Origin: Pseudomonas entomophila L48
Lineage (GTDB): Bacteria > Pseudomonadota > Gammaproteobacteria > Pseudomonadales > Pseudomonadaceae
NCBI RefSeq assembly: GCF_000026105.1
Contig: NC_008027.1
Span: 365,501-429,500, forward strand
Reading direction: 5' to 3'
Length of the DNA: 64,000 nt
Numbering within the stretch: position 1 is the first letter of the stretch; each line of letters starts with the position of its first letter. Shown piece after piece: positions 40,499 through 50,809 of this stretch. Below the pieces are notes generated by a model that made no database searches, was not told the DNA's origin, and was given only the letters and a program-made list of their open reading frames with translations. A program made the translations under genes and the position numbers.

Positions 40499-40960
40499 TC
40501 AGCTCCCGGCAAAGCCCTGCTGGCGCCACGCCTCGTAAACCGTCACCGCCACGGTGTTGGACAGGTTCAGGCTGCGGCAGCCAGGCCGCATCGGCAGGCG
40601 CAGGCGCTGCTCCGCCGGCAGGCTGTCCAGCACCTCCGCCGGCAGGCCACGGCTCTCAGGGCCGAACAGGAAGGCGTCACCAGGCTGGTAGGCGACCTCG
40701 TGGAAGGGGTGCGAACCCTTGGTGGTAAAGGCGAACAGCCGCGGGTTGCCTAGGCTTTCCAGGCATCCGGCCAGGCTCTCGTGGCGCTTGAGCGTGGCAT
40801 ACTCGTGGTAATCCAGCCCTGCCCGGCGCAGGCGCTTGTCGTCCAGTTCGAAGCTGATGGGCTCGATCAGGTGCAGGGCGCAACCGCTGTTGGCGCAGAG
40901 GCGGATGATGTTGCCGGTGTTCGGCGGAATTTCTGGTTGAAAAAGGATGACGTGAAACAT
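40499..40960 (-). CDS. trmL: tRNA (cytidine/uridine-2'-O-)-methyltransferase TrmL
   Basis: 153 residues from the ATG at 40960. FQPEIPPNTGNIIRLCAN is motif 1 of the SPOUT fold, LFGPESRGLP motif 2 and MRPGCRSLNLSNTVAVTVYEA the knot-forming motif 3. It methylates the wobble base of two tRNA-Leu species using S-adenosylmethionine. Its ATG lies in a CATG palindrome that is also the start of the divergent small membrane protein gene. Confidence 0.93.
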   Translation of the reverse strand: MFHVILFQPEIPPNTGNIIRLCANSGCALHLIEPISFELDDKRLRRAGLDYHEYATLKRHESLAGCLESLGNPRLFAFTTKGSHPFHEVAYQPGDAFLFGPESRGLPAEVLDSLPAEQRLRLPMRPGCRSLNLSNTVAVTVYEAWRQQGFAGS

Positions 40961-41396
40961 GCACGGCTCCAGGCGTGAAGATGACGAGCATTCTACCCTC
41001 GAACCGGACCTGCGTTCGAAGGCCTTCCCGCGGGTGATCCTGTCCCTGGCGATTGTCGGGCTGATGGTCGGCCTGATGATCGGCCGCCTGACCACGCCCG
41101 AGGAGCGTGTGCTGGAGCAGGTAACGGTGGTGCAGGACGGCCTCGACCTGTGGTTCAACGAGGAGCCCAAGCTGCACGGTGAGAATGTCGAAGGCACCGT
41201 GGCGGTGGTGTTCGAGGCCCAGGGCAAGGCCCAGCGTGGCCAGTTGACGATGCAGGGCAAGCCGGTGGGCTGGCGCCTGCAGAAAAGCGAAGAAGGGCTG
41301 GTGCTGAGCGTGGTGGCCGCCCGTCCCCTGCACGGTGAGTGGTCCGGTGCAGAGGACGATGGGCGCTGGCGGGTGCAGGTGAGGCTGCACGAATAA
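40959..41396 (+). CDS. Small single-pass membrane protein, unknown function
   Basis: 145 residues. A charged N-terminus (about 25 residues) is followed by one membrane helix (VILSLAIVGLMVGLMIGRL), then a periplasmic or cytoplasmic beta-rich domain ending WRVQVRLHE. I do not recognise the family. The ATG at 40959 shares two bases with the trmL start on the other strand; there is no earlier start in frame, and the next Met lies inside the membrane helix. Preserved length and codon use speak for a real gene. Confidence 0.7.
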   Translation: MHGSRREDDEHSTLEPDLRSKAFPRVILSLAIVGLMVGLMIGRLTTPEERVLEQVTVVQDGLDLWFNEEPKLHGENVEGTVAVVFEAQGKAQRGQLTMQGKPVGWRLQKSEEGLVLSVVAARPLHGEWSGAEDDGRWRVQVRLHE

Positions 41397-41501
41397 AAGA
41401 GGGGATGTCCCGGCCTGCCTGTACCAGGGTCCCCGAAACTTGCGCGATGGCGAAGTAAAGAGGGGGTATCCCGGCCTGCCTGTACCGAGGCCCCCGAAAC
41501 T
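41394..41501. repeat. Tandem direct repeat, about 46-base unit
   Basis: Two copies (41394-41440 and 41456-41501) share tcccggcctgcctgtacc and ccccgaaact with a few changes between. Within each copy a G-run near the left end and a C-run near the right end can pair, enclosing cctgcctgta; the second copy is the more perfect (GGGGG, CGG, CCG, CCCCC). It is unlike the REP units. The rest of the gap 41502-41668 shows nothing else I can name. Confidence 0.75.
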
Positions 41502-41668
41502 GGAGATACAGTGTCTATTGCAGGGGGCGTGCCAGGTTTTCCTTGCCCGTAAATGCTGGCGTTGAGGGCTGTTTAGCCAGGTTTTGATGGGATTTGTGCC
41601 TTCACACGGTGCAAGGGGCACAGGATCGGTGCATGGGGCCTGGAAACGACTGGGGCCGCCTTGCGGCC

Positions 41669-41734
41669 CTTCGCCGGCAAGCCGGCTCCTACAAGAATGG
41701 CGTCACACCTGTAGGAGCCGGCTTGCCGGCGAAG
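41669..41734. repeat. REP pair (inverted)
   Basis: Inverted ttcgccggcaagccggctcc copies around a 20-base centre, just downstream of ntrC. Confidence 0.9.
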
Positions 41735-41773
41735 GGCTGCGCAGCAGCCCCAGGCTGAATACTTCCGCTCAAC

Positions 41774-43206
<1,433 letters not shown>

Positions 43207-43210
<4 letters not shown>

Positions 43211-44292
43211 GGGGCGGTGGCTCCTTGTTCCAGGGGCAGGTAGATCGAGAACGCGGTATGGCCGGGGTGGCTTTCACACTCGATCAGGCCCTGGTGCTGG
43301 CTGATGATGTTCTGGGTGATGGCCAGGCCCAGCCCGGTACCGTCCGGGCGGCCGCTGACCATGGGGTAGAAGAGGGTGTCCTGCAGCTCCGGGGGAATGC
43401 CCGGGCCGTTGTCGACGATCTCGACCCGGGCCACCAGGCGGTGGCGCACATGGCCGATGGTGAACTGGCGCACCGCGCGGCTGCGCAGCGCAATACGCCC
43501 CAGGCGCAGCTCGTTCTGGCTGCCGATGGCCTGCATGGCGTTGCGCACGATGTTGAGTACGGCCTGGATCATCTGTTCACGGTCGATCAGCACGTCAGGA
43601 AGGCTCGGGTCGTAGTCGCGCACCAACGTGATGCAACCCTGGCTTTCGGCTTCGACCAGGCTGCACACCCGCTCCAGCACTTCGTGGATATTGGTCATGG
43701 CCAGCGACGGCAGCTTGTTCGAACCGAGCATGCGGTCGACCAGGTTCCGCAGGCGGTCGGCTTCCTCGATGATCACGTTGGTGTAGTCGCGCAGGCCGTC
43801 CTCGGGCAGTTCCCGGGCCAGCAACTGTGCCGCGCCGCGGATGCCGCCCAGCGGGTTCTTGATCTCGTGGGCCAGGCCGCGCACCAGCATCTTGGTGGTT
43901 TCCTGCTTGCTCAGCTGGGCTTCTTCCTTGGTGATGCGCAGCAGGCGATCACGTGGGTGCACTTCGAGCAGCAGCAGGGTCTGGCCCTGGTGCAGGATGG
44001 GGGTGACGGCATAGTCGACGGTGATGGTCTGGCCAGTCAGCGAGGTCAGCTGGGCTTCGCGCTTGGTGAACGGGTGCGCCTGCTCGACCGCCTGGCGCAG
44101 CGAGTTGAGCGCCTCGGTCGATTCGGTGAACAGCTCGCTGATGAACTGCCCATGGCTGCGTTGGCCGCTGACGGCTAGGAGCATTTCCGCGGCCGGGTTC
44201 ATGTACTCAAGGCGCAGCTCGGCGTTGAGCAGGAGCGTGGCCGTGGTCAGGTTGTCCAGGAGCAGACGGTGCTGTGCATCACTGATGGTCAT
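43207..44292 (-). CDS. ntrB: Nitrogen regulation sensor kinase NtrB (NR-II)
   Basis: 361 residues from the ATG at 44292. A PAS domain (about 5-110) is followed by the phospho-acceptor motif GLAHEIKNPLGGIRGAAQ and the ATPase motifs NIVRNAMQAI (N box), DNGPGIPP (G1) and GTGLGLAI (G2). No membrane segment, as expected for a soluble kinase controlled by PII protein. Transcribed with ntrC from a sigma-54 promoter about 90 bases upstream. Its leader contains a GC hairpin (44323-44347: GCGCCCC, 11-base loop, GGGGCGC). Confidence 0.96.
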
Positions 44293-44377
44293 AAGGCGTC
44301 GTTGACCTCTTTTGGCACATGGGCGCCCCGAGGCTGGCCAGGGGCGCGCACGGATAACGTGCTGGATGCTGTGAAAA

Positions 44378-44393
44378 TGCAAGAACCAAACCA
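44378..44393 (-). promoter_or_regulatory. Sigma-54 promoter of ntrBC
   Basis: Minus strand TGGTTTGGTTCTTGCA: the essential GG and GC are separated by exactly ten bases and TTGC is intact; the -24 box is weak (TGGTTT for TGGCAC). NtrC-type sites lie 90-140 bases upstream. Confidence 0.65.
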
Positions 44394-44480
44394 AGGCTCC
44401 GAAAAGAAGCGGAATATCCGGATAAAGCCCTGGTTATGCGCAAATACAGACCAGAAAGCCCTGGTTTATCGATTCTTGTG

Positions 44481-44537
44481 ACCCATATTGGGGTGCATGA
44501 TGGGGCGCTCGATCTGTTTGTGCACCAATATGGAGCA
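44481..44537 (-). promoter_or_regulatory. NtrC binding site(s) upstream of ntrB
   Basis: TGCACCAATATGGAGCA at 44521-44537 matches the NtrC consensus TGCACC-N5-GGTGCA in 11 of 12 positions. A second, inverted half-site (GGTGCA at 44492-44497, preceded by CCATATT) lies 25 bases away. The two also form an inverted repeat with each other (CCATATTGG...TGCA). Confidence 0.72.
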
Positions 44538-44545
44538 TAGAGCGG

Positions 44546-45085
44546 TCACGGCGTTTTGCACAGCTGGCCGCTGGCGCGGACCAAGGCAAGGTGGCGAGCC
44601 GGGTTGTGCGTGCGCTGTTGCAGGGCGTCGGCCAGCTGAGTGGCGCAATCGCCTGGCATCGCCTGGTCGAAGCGGGCAAGGGCGGCGAGCAGTTGCTCTT
44701 GCAGCCGGTCCAGTTCGGGGCGCACCTCCTTGCCAAGGTCCCGTTGGGCGAGGCTGGGCGCTTTCCGTGCGAGGTGCCAGCTGTCGAGCAACTGATACTG
44801 CAGCAGTTTATTGGCCTCCATCTGGTCGGCGAAGAACGCTGCAGCGCGCGCCGGATCAAGCTGATGGGCAGGTGCAGCCTGGCGTGCACTGGCCAGCACT
44901 TGTTCTTCGCGGGCGCTGGCTTGAACCGCCTGGCGCTGGTCCCACTTGTGCAGGGCGACTGTCTCGGCGAGGTCCAGGCGCCGATCGATGGTGTCGAGCA
45001 GGTGGCCAAGTGCAGGGGAGGGAGGTGGTGGGGTGGCGCAGCCGGACAAGGCAATGCAGCAGGTCAGGGCAAGGGGGATACGCAT
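44546..45085 (-). CDS. Exported chorismate mutase, probable lipoprotein
   Basis: 179 residues from the ATG at 45085, preceded by AGGAGA. A lipobox (IALSGC, Cys16) predicts lipid anchoring after export. The mature part is the helical AroQ fold of secreted chorismate mutases: LDLAETVALHKWDQRQAV, then AFFADQMEANKLLQYQLLDSW. The enzyme turns chorismate into prephenate, here outside the cytoplasm; the reason for an exported form is not known. It lies between glnA and ntrB in the same direction but with its own gaps on both sides. Confidence 0.88.
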   Translation of the reverse strand: MRIPLALTCCIALSGCATPPPPSPALGHLLDTIDRRLDLAETVALHKWDQRQAVQASAREEQVLASARQAAPAHQLDPARAAAFFADQMEANKLLQYQLLDSWHLARKAPSLAQRDLGKEVRPELDRLQEQLLAALARFDQAMPGDCATQLADALQQRTHNPARHLALVRASGQLCKTP

Positions 45086-45175
45086 GGCGGTCTCCTGAGA
45101 TAGATGGAGACTGAAGTCTCTGTATAGGTTCGAAGGCGGCAATAGGTTTAGTCCTGTCTTGCCGTTGTGCAAATA

Positions 45176-45203
45176 GAAACGGCCTCCCGAGGGAGGCCGT
45201 TTC
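45176..45203 (-). terminator. Intrinsic terminator after glnA
   Basis: Long perfect hairpin (gaaacggcctccc / gggaggccgtttc). It is 35 bases past the glnA stop. Confidence 0.85.
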
Positions 45204-45237
45204 AGATCGATGTCGGCGACGCCAGGCGTCGGCTACA

Positions 45238-46644
45238 TCAAACGCTGTAGTACAGGTCGTATTCCAGCGGGTGAACGAAGGTACGGACCTTGATCTCTTC
45301 TTCCGACTTCAGCTCGATGTAGGCATCGATGAAGTCGTCGGAGAACACGCCGCCCTTGGTCAGGAACGCACGGCCCTTGTCCAGCTCTTCCAGGGCTTCT
45401 TTCAGGCTGCCGCAAACCTGTGGGATCTCTTTGGCCTCTTCAGGCGGCAGGTCGTACAGGTTCTTGTCGGCGGCATCGCCTGGGTGGATCTTGTTCTGGA
45501 TACCGTCCAGGCCGGCCATCAGCAGGGCGGCGAAGCACAGGTACGGGTTGGCGGCCGGGTCCGGGAAGCGCGCCTCGATGCGGCGGGCTTTCGGGCTGGA
45601 AACGTACGGGATACGGATCGAGGCCGAACGGTTGCGGGCCGAGTAGGCCAGCATCACCGGAGCTTCGAAGCCAGGTACCAGGCGCTTGTACGAGTTGGTG
45701 GCCGGGTTGGTGAAGCCGTTCAGGGCCTTACCGTGCTTGATGATACCGCCGATGAAGTACAGGGCGGTGTCGGACAGGCCGGCATAGCCTTCGCCCGAGA
45801 AGGTGTTCTTGCCATCCTTGGAGATCGACATGTGCACGTGCATGCCCGAACCGTTGTCGCCGTACAGCGGCTTCGGCATGAAGGTGGCGGTCTTGCCGTA
45901 GGCGTCGGCCACGTTGTGCACGCAGTACTTCAGGGTCTGGACTTCGTCAGCCTTGGTGACCAGGGTGTTGAACTTCACACCGATCTCGTTCTGGCCGGCA
46001 GTCGCCACTTCGTGGTGGTGAACTTCGATGACCAGGCCCATCTCTTCCATGGCGTTGCACATGGCGGTACGAATTTCGTGGTCGTGGTCGCACGGCGGAA
46101 CCGGGAAGTAGCCACCTTTGACGGCTGGGCGGTGGCCCTTGTTGCCGCCCTCGACGTCCTGGTCGGTCATCCAGGAGCCTTGCTCGGAGTAGATCTTGAA
46201 CATCGAGCCGGAGATGTCCGACTTGAACTTGACCTGGTCGAAGATGAAGAACTCGGGCTCCGGGCCGACGAAGACGGTGTCACCGATACCGGTGGTCTTC
46301 AGGTACTCTTCGGCACGCTTGGCGATGGCGCGTGGGTCGCGGTCGTAGCCTTGCATGGTGGACGGCTCGATCACGTCGCAGACCAGGATCAGGGTCGGCT
46401 CTTCGGTGAACGGGTCCAGCACGGCGGAGGCGTCATCCGGCAGCAGGATCATGTCGGAGGCTTCGATGCCTTTCCAGCCTTCGATCGACGAGCCGTCGAA
46501 CATCTTGCCGATTTCGAAGAAGTCGTCTTCCAGCGCATCGCGAGCCGGCATGGTGACGTGGTGCTGCTTGCCTTTGGTGTCCGTGAAACGCAGATCAATC
46601 CACTTGACGTCATGATCTTTGATGAGTTGAACCGACTTCGACAT
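45238..46644 (-). CDS. glnA: Glutamine synthetase, type I
   Basis: 468 residues. [16 protein letters not shown], the metal-binding [10 protein letters not shown] and [16 protein letters not shown] (ATP site) are all intact. The Tyr in NLYDLPPEE is the adenylylation site, so activity should be controlled by GlnE. It makes glutamine from glutamate and ammonia in a dodecamer. Expression is under sigma-54 and NtrC (sites upstream), and a terminator follows. Confidence 0.98.
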   Translation of the reverse strand: MSKSVQLIKDHDVKWIDLRFTDTKGKQHHVTMPARDALEDDFFEIGKMFDGSSIEGWKGIEASDMILLPDDASAVLDPFTEEPTLILVCDVIEPSTMQGYDRDPRAIAKRAEEYLKTTGIGDTVFVGPEPEFFIFDQVKFKSDISGSMFKIYSEQGSWMTDQDVEGGNKGHRPAVKGGYFPVPPCDHDHEIRTAMCNAMEEMGLVIEVHHHEVATAGQNEIGVKFNTLVTKADEVQTLKYCVHNVADAYGKTATFMPKPLYGDNGSGMHVHMSISKDGKNTFSGEGYAGLSDTALYFIGGIIKHGKALNGFTNPATNSYKRLVPGFEAPVMLAYSARNRSASIRIPYVSSPKARRIEARFPDPAANPYLCFAALLMAGLDGIQNKIHPGDAADKNLYDLPPEEAKEIPQVCGSLKEALEELDKGRAFLTKGGVFSDDFIDAYIELKSEEEIKVRTFVHPLEYDLYYSV

Positions 46645-46743
46645 GTTGTCCTCCGGATGGTCTAGGGCGCGGTTGGCCGCTGCCCTGGAAAAAGGGTGTC
46701 GCTGGGCGCGGATAGTCGGCCAAGCTTACCTGCCTCACAAGGG

Positions 46744-46759
46744 AGCAAATTGCATGCCA
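46744..46759 (-). promoter_or_regulatory. Sigma-54 promoter of glnA
   Basis: Minus strand TGGCATGCAATTTGCT: an almost ideal -24/-12 element (TGGCAC-N5-TTGC with one change). It would give a leader of about 90 bases before the glnA ATG. Confidence 0.85.
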
Positions 46760-46863
46760 GTGCCCAAAAATGGCGAGGCCGGGATAAAACCCGGCGTTGA
46801 CGGGCACTTAGCGTAGCTGCAGGAAGGAATCGTGCACGCATTAAGGGCGCAAGCAGGATCGTA

Positions 46864-46880
46864 TGCACCATATTGGTGCG
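46864..46880 (-). promoter_or_regulatory. NtrC binding site upstream of glnA
   Basis: TGCACC-ATATT-GGTGCG: 11 of 12 consensus positions, about 105 bases upstream of the -24 box, the usual enhancer distance. A weaker candidate (TGCACG-N5-AGGGCG) is at about 46831-46847. Confidence 0.8.
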
Positions 46881-46905
46881 GTGCGGGTTTGACGACGACT
46901 TCCCC

Positions 46906-47036
46906 CTGTAGGAGCCGGCTTTGCCGGCGAAAGCGGCCGCATGGGCAGCCCAAGACCTAACGCCCCACATCGATCCTGGCAATCGCCCTGTAGCGCCTGG
47001 GCCGGCCTATTCGCCGGCAAAGCCGGCTCCTACAGG
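46906..47036. repeat. Two REP copies in the glnA-thiI gap
   Basis: Copies at 46906-46931 (tgtaggagccggctttgccggcg) and 47010-47036 (inverted, cgccggcaaagccggctcctacag) with the variant core gccggc-aaa-gccggc. They separate the glnA enhancer from the thiI promoter. Confidence 0.88.
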
Positions 47037-47083
47037 TGTGGCGCTTGGCTTGAGCTTGGTAAATCCAACCTTCTGTACAAAAG

Positions 47084-47115
47084 TTGCTCAAACCTTGAGC
47101 AATTTCCGCTATAAT
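47084..47115 (+). promoter_or_regulatory. thiI promoter region with an inverted repeat at -35
   Basis: A perfect TATAAT at 47110-47115, 45 bases ahead of thiI. No good -35 box is present; instead the -35 zone is filled by TTGCTCAA-acc-TTGAGCAA (47084-47102), an 8-base inverted repeat. Confidence 0.5.
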
Positions 47116-47160
47116 TCGCGCCCCTCATTTTCGGCAGGCCCTGCGCGCGCTGTTAAACCA

Positions 47161-48615
47161 ATGAAACTTATCGTCAAAGTCTTCCCAGAGATCACCATCA
47201 AGAGCCGGCCGGTGCGCAAGCGCTTCATCCGCCAGCTCGCCAAGAACATCCGCAACGTGCTTAAGGACCTGGATCCCGAGCTCGCGGTTGATGGTGTCTG
47301 GGACAACCTCGAGGTGGTCACCCGCGTCGAGGACGAGAAAGTCCAGCGCGAAATGATCGAGCGCCTCACCTGCACCCCGGGTATCACCCACTTCCTGCAG
47401 GTCGAGGAGTACCCGTTGGGCGACTTCGACGACATCGTCGCCAAGTGCAAGCACCACTTCGGCCACCAACTGGCCGGCAAGCACTTCGCCGTGCGCTGCA
47501 AGCGCGGTGGCCACCACGACTTCACCTCGATGGACGTCGACCGCTACGTCGGCAGCCAGCTGCGCCAGCAGTGCGGCGCCGCCGGTATCGAGCTGAAGAA
47601 GCCCGAAGTGCTGGTGCGCATCGAGATCCGCGACCAGCGCCTGTACGTGATCCACAACCAGCACAACGGCATCGGCGGCTACCCGCTGGGCGCCCTTGAG
47701 CAAACGCTGGTGCTGATGTCCGGTGGCTTCGACTCCACCGTGGCGGCCTACCAGATGATGCGCCGCGGCCTGATGACCCACTTCTGCTTCTTCAACCTCG
47801 GTGGCCGTGCCCACGAACTGGGCGTGATGGAAGTGGCCCACTTCCTGTGGAAGAAGTACGGCAGCAGCCAGCGCGTGCTGTTCATCAGCGTGCCGTTCGA
47901 GGAAGTGGTCGGCGAGATTCTCAACAAGGTCGACAACAGCTACATGGGCGTCACGCTCAAGCGCATGATGCTGCGCGCCGCCGCGCGCATGGCCGACCGC
48001 CTGGAGATCGATGCCCTGGTCACCGGCGAGGCGATCTCTCAGGTCTCCAGCCAGACCCTGCCCAACCTGTCGATCATCGACTCGGCCACCGAGAAACTGG
48101 TGCTGCGCCCGCTTTTGGCCAGCCACAAGCAGGACATCATCGACCAGGCCACCGAAATCGGCACCGCCGACTTCGCCAAGCACATGCCTGAGTACTGCGG
48201 CGTGATCTCGGTGAACCCGACCACCCATGCCAAGCGTCACCGCATGGAGCATGAAGAAAAGCAATTCGACATGGCCGTGCTCGAGCGCGCCCTGGAGCGC
48301 GCCAAGTTCATCTCCATCGACCACGTGATCGACGAGCTGGGCAAGGACATCGAGATCGAGGAAGTGACTGAGGCACTGCCCGGCCAGATCGTCATCGACA
48401 TTCGTCACCCCGATGCCCAGGAAGACGAACCCCTGGTGCTCGAAGGCGTCGAAGTCCAGGCACTGCCGTTCTACGCGATCAACAGCAAGTTCAAGCATCT
48501 CGATGAGACCCGCCAGTACCTGCTGTATTGCGACAAGGGTGTGATGAGCCGTCTGCACGCACACCACCTGCTCAGTGAGGGACATGCCAATGTGCGTGTT
48601 TATCGTCCGACATAA
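47161..48615 (+). CDS. thiI: tRNA 4-thiouridine synthase / sulfurtransferase ThiI
   Basis: 484 residues from the ATG at 47161. An N-terminal ferredoxin-like and THUMP region (about 1-165) precedes the PP-loop ([13 protein letters not shown]) of the adenylating domain. The C-terminal rhodanese domain has the active Cys in [10 protein letters not shown]. It makes 4-thiouridine at position 8 of tRNA, the near-UV sensor, and in many bacteria also supplies sulfur for thiamine. No strong ribosome binding site is visible before the ATG. Confidence 0.96.
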   Translation: MKLIVKVFPEITIKSRPVRKRFIRQLAKNIRNVLKDLDPELAVDGVWDNLEVVTRVEDEKVQREMIERLTCTPGITHFLQVEEYPLGDFDDIVAKCKHHFGHQLAGKHFAVRCKRGGHHDFTSMDVDRYVGSQLRQQCGAAGIELKKPEVLVRIEIRDQRLYVIHNQHNGIGGYPLGALEQTLVLMSGGFDSTVAAYQMMRRGLMTHFCFFNLGGRAHELGVMEVAHFLWKKYGSSQRVLFISVPFEEVVGEILNKVDNSYMGVTLKRMMLRAAARMADRLEIDALVTGEAISQVSSQTLPNLSIIDSATEKLVLRPLLASHKQDIIDQATEIGTADFAKHMPEYCGVISVNPTTHAKRHRMEHEEKQFDMAVLERALERAKFISIDHVIDELGKDIEIEEVTEALPGQIVIDIRHPDAQEDEPLVLEGVEVQALPFYAINSKFKHLDETRQYLLYCDKGVMSRLHAHHLLSEGHANVRVYRPT

Positions 48616-48743
48616 GACGCCAGGGCTGTATGGCGGCAGCATCCGCCATCGCCCTCCCGACCACCGGGCCCGCTGAGCCTCAAACCGTACATATTGGCCA
48701 CCTACACTGGGTGGCAACCGAATCCTCTGATCGAGATACAGTT

Positions 48744-50564
48744 GTGATCGAAAATCTGCGTAACATCGCCATCATCGCCCACGTTGACCATGGTAAAACC
48801 ACCCTGGTCGACAAACTCCTGCGCCAGTCCGGCACCCTGGAGCGTAACGAGCTCAACGACGAGCGCGTCATGGACTCCAACGACCAGGAAAAAGAGCGCG
48901 GCATTACCATCCTGGCGAAAAACACCGCCATCAACTGGAACGGCTACCACATCAACATCGTCGACACCCCCGGCCACGCCGACTTCGGTGGCGAGGTTGA
49001 GCGTGTAATGTCGATGGTCGACTCCGTGCTGCTGCTGGTCGACGCCCAGGACGGCCCGATGCCGCAAACCCGCTTCGTTACTAAGAAAGCCTTCGAAGCT
49101 GGCCTGAAGCCGATCGTCGTGATCAACAAGGTCGACCGTCCGGGCGCGCGTCCTGACTGGGTTCTGGACCAGATCTTCGACCTGTTCGACAACCTCGGCG
49201 CCACCGACGACCAGCTGGACTTCCAGGTTGTCTACGCCTCGGCCCTGAACGGCATCGCCGGTCTTGACCACACCGCCATGGCCGAAGACATGACCCCGCT
49301 GTACCAGTCGATCGTCGACAACGTGCCAGCGCCAAGCGTTGACGTCGATGGCCCGTTCCAGATGCAGATCTCCGCACTGGACTACAACAGCTTCCTCGGT
49401 GTTATCGGTGTTGGCCGCATCGCCCGTGGTCGTATCAAGCCGAACACTCCGGTTGTCGCCATCGATGTCGACGGCAAGAAGCGTAACGGCCGTATCCTGA
49501 AGCTGATGGGCCACCACGGCCTGCACCGCATCGACGTCGAAGAAGCCCAGGCTGGCGACATCGTCTGCATCAGCGGTTTCGACGAGCTGTTCATTTCCGA
49601 CACCCTGTGCGACATGAACAACGTCGAGGCGATGAAGCCCCTGACCGTCGACGAGCCGACCGTTTCGATGACCTTCCAGGTCAACGACTCGCCGTTCTGC
49701 GGCAAGGAAGGCAAGTTCGTGACCTCCCGTAACATCAAGGAGCGTCTGGACAAAGAGCTGCTGTACAACGTTGCACTGCGCGTTGAAGAAGGCGACTCGG
49801 CTGACAAGTTCAAGGTTTCCGGCCGTGGTGAGCTGCACCTGTCGGTACTGATCGAAACCATGCGTCGCGAAGGCTTCGAGATGGCCGTGGGCCGTCCTGA
49901 AGTGATCATCCGTGAAGTGAACGGCGTCAAGCAGGAGCCGTTCGAGAACGTCACCATCGACATCCCTGAAGAATCCCAGGGCAAGGTCATGGAAGAGATG
50001 GGCCTGCGTAAGGGCGACCTGACCAACATGGCGCCGGATGGCAAGGGCCGTGTGCGTCTGGAGTACAACGTACCGGCTCGCGGTCTGATCGGTTTCCGTA
50101 ACCAGTTCCTGACCCTGACCAACGGTGCTGGCATCCTGACCTCGATCTTCGATCGCTACGACACCATGAAGCCAGGCACCATGTCCGGCCGCCTGAACGG
50201 CGTTCTGGTTTCGATCGAGACCGGCAAGGCGCTGACCTACTCGCTGGAAACCCTGCAGGCGCGCGGCAAGCTGTTCATCGAGCACGGCCAGGACATCTAC
50301 AACGGTCAGATCATCGGCCTGAACAGCCGTGACAACGACCTGGGCGTGAACCCGACCAAAGGCAAGAAGCTCGACAACATGCGTGCTTCGGGCAAGGACG
50401 AAGTCATCGCCCTGGTCCCGCCGGTTCGCCACACCCTCGAGCAGGCCCTGGAATTCATCCAGGACGACGAGCTGTGCGAAGTCACGCCTAAGTCGATCCG
50501 TCTGCGCAAGAAGATCCTCGACGAAGGCGAGCGTACCCGCGCTGCCAAGAAAGCCAAGAACTGA
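48744..50564 (+). CDS. typA: Ribosome-associated GTPase TypA/BipA
   Basis: 606 residues from the GTG at 48744, the usual length and N-terminus ([20 protein letters not shown]); an upstream ATG at 48630 in frame adds 38 residues unlike the family. G1 AHVDHGKT, switch region [13 protein letters not shown]3 DTPGHADF and G4 [12 protein letters not shown] are intact, followed by domains like those of EF-G and a BipA-specific C-terminus. It acts in 50S assembly and stress adaptation. A terminator follows. Confidence 0.96.
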   Translation: MIENLRNIAIIAHVDHGKTTLVDKLLRQSGTLERNELNDERVMDSNDQEKERGITILAKNTAINWNGYHINIVDTPGHADFGGEVERVMSMVDSVLLLVDAQDGPMPQTRFVTKKAFEAGLKPIVVINKVDRPGARPDWVLDQIFDLFDNLGATDDQLDFQVVYASALNGIAGLDHTAMAEDMTPLYQSIVDNVPAPSVDVDGPFQMQISALDYNSFLGVIGVGRIARGRIKPNTPVVAIDVDGKKRNGRILKLMGHHGLHRIDVEEAQAGDIVCISGFDELFISDTLCDMNNVEAMKPLTVDEPTVSMTFQVNDSPFCGKEGKFVTSRNIKERLDKELLYNVALRVEEGDSADKFKVSGRGELHLSVLIETMRREGFEMAVGRPEVIIREVNGVKQEPFENVTIDIPEESQGKVMEEMGLRKGDLTNMAPDGKGRVRLEYNVPARGLIGFRNQFLTLTNGAGILTSIFDRYDTMKPGTMSGRLNGVLVSIETGKALTYSLETLQARGKLFIEHGQDIYNGQIIGLNSRDNDLGVNPTKGKKLDNMRASGKDEVIALVPPVRHTLEQALEFIQDDELCEVTPKSIRLRKKILDEGERTRAAKKAKN

Positions 50565-50582
50565 TTAGTTTCAGGCTGAAAT

Positions 50583-50617
50583 GAAAACGCCCCCGGTCGA
50601 AAGGCCGGGGGCGTTTT
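50583..50617 (+). terminator. Intrinsic terminator after typA
   Basis: Strong hairpin aacgcccccgg / ccgggggcgtt with loop tcgaaagg, followed by five T, about 20 bases past the stop. Confidence 0.92.
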
Positions 50618-50643
50618 TGTTTGCCTGCCGCCCAGACGAACTC

Positions 50644-50788
50644 CCGTAGGAGCCGGCAAGCCGGCGAACACCGGCAAGGCCGGTGCCATGCATCGCGTCG
50701 CCTGGTTCGCCGGCAAGCCGGCTCCTACAGGTGCGCGAACGCTTCTGCAGCAAACGCATTCCGTAGGAGCCAGCCTTGCTGGCGATGC
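50644..50788. repeat. Cluster of three REP copies
   Basis: Copies at 50644-50670, 50704-50731 (inverted) and 50762-50788 (variant core agccttgct), plus short ccggcaaggccgg and cccggcaaagccggg hairpins. It fills the convergent gap between typA and the PQQ cluster. Confidence 0.88.
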
Positions 50789-50809
50789 CCGGCAAAGCCG
50801 GGCTGGTGT

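Noticed and set aside
48630..48743. A longer TypA starting at an ATG at 48630
   Set aside because: Adds 38 residues unlike any TypA; the GTG at 48744 gives the standard N-terminus.
48702..50432. Open frame opposite typA
   Set aside because: typA is intact with all GTPase motifs; the antisense product has no domain.
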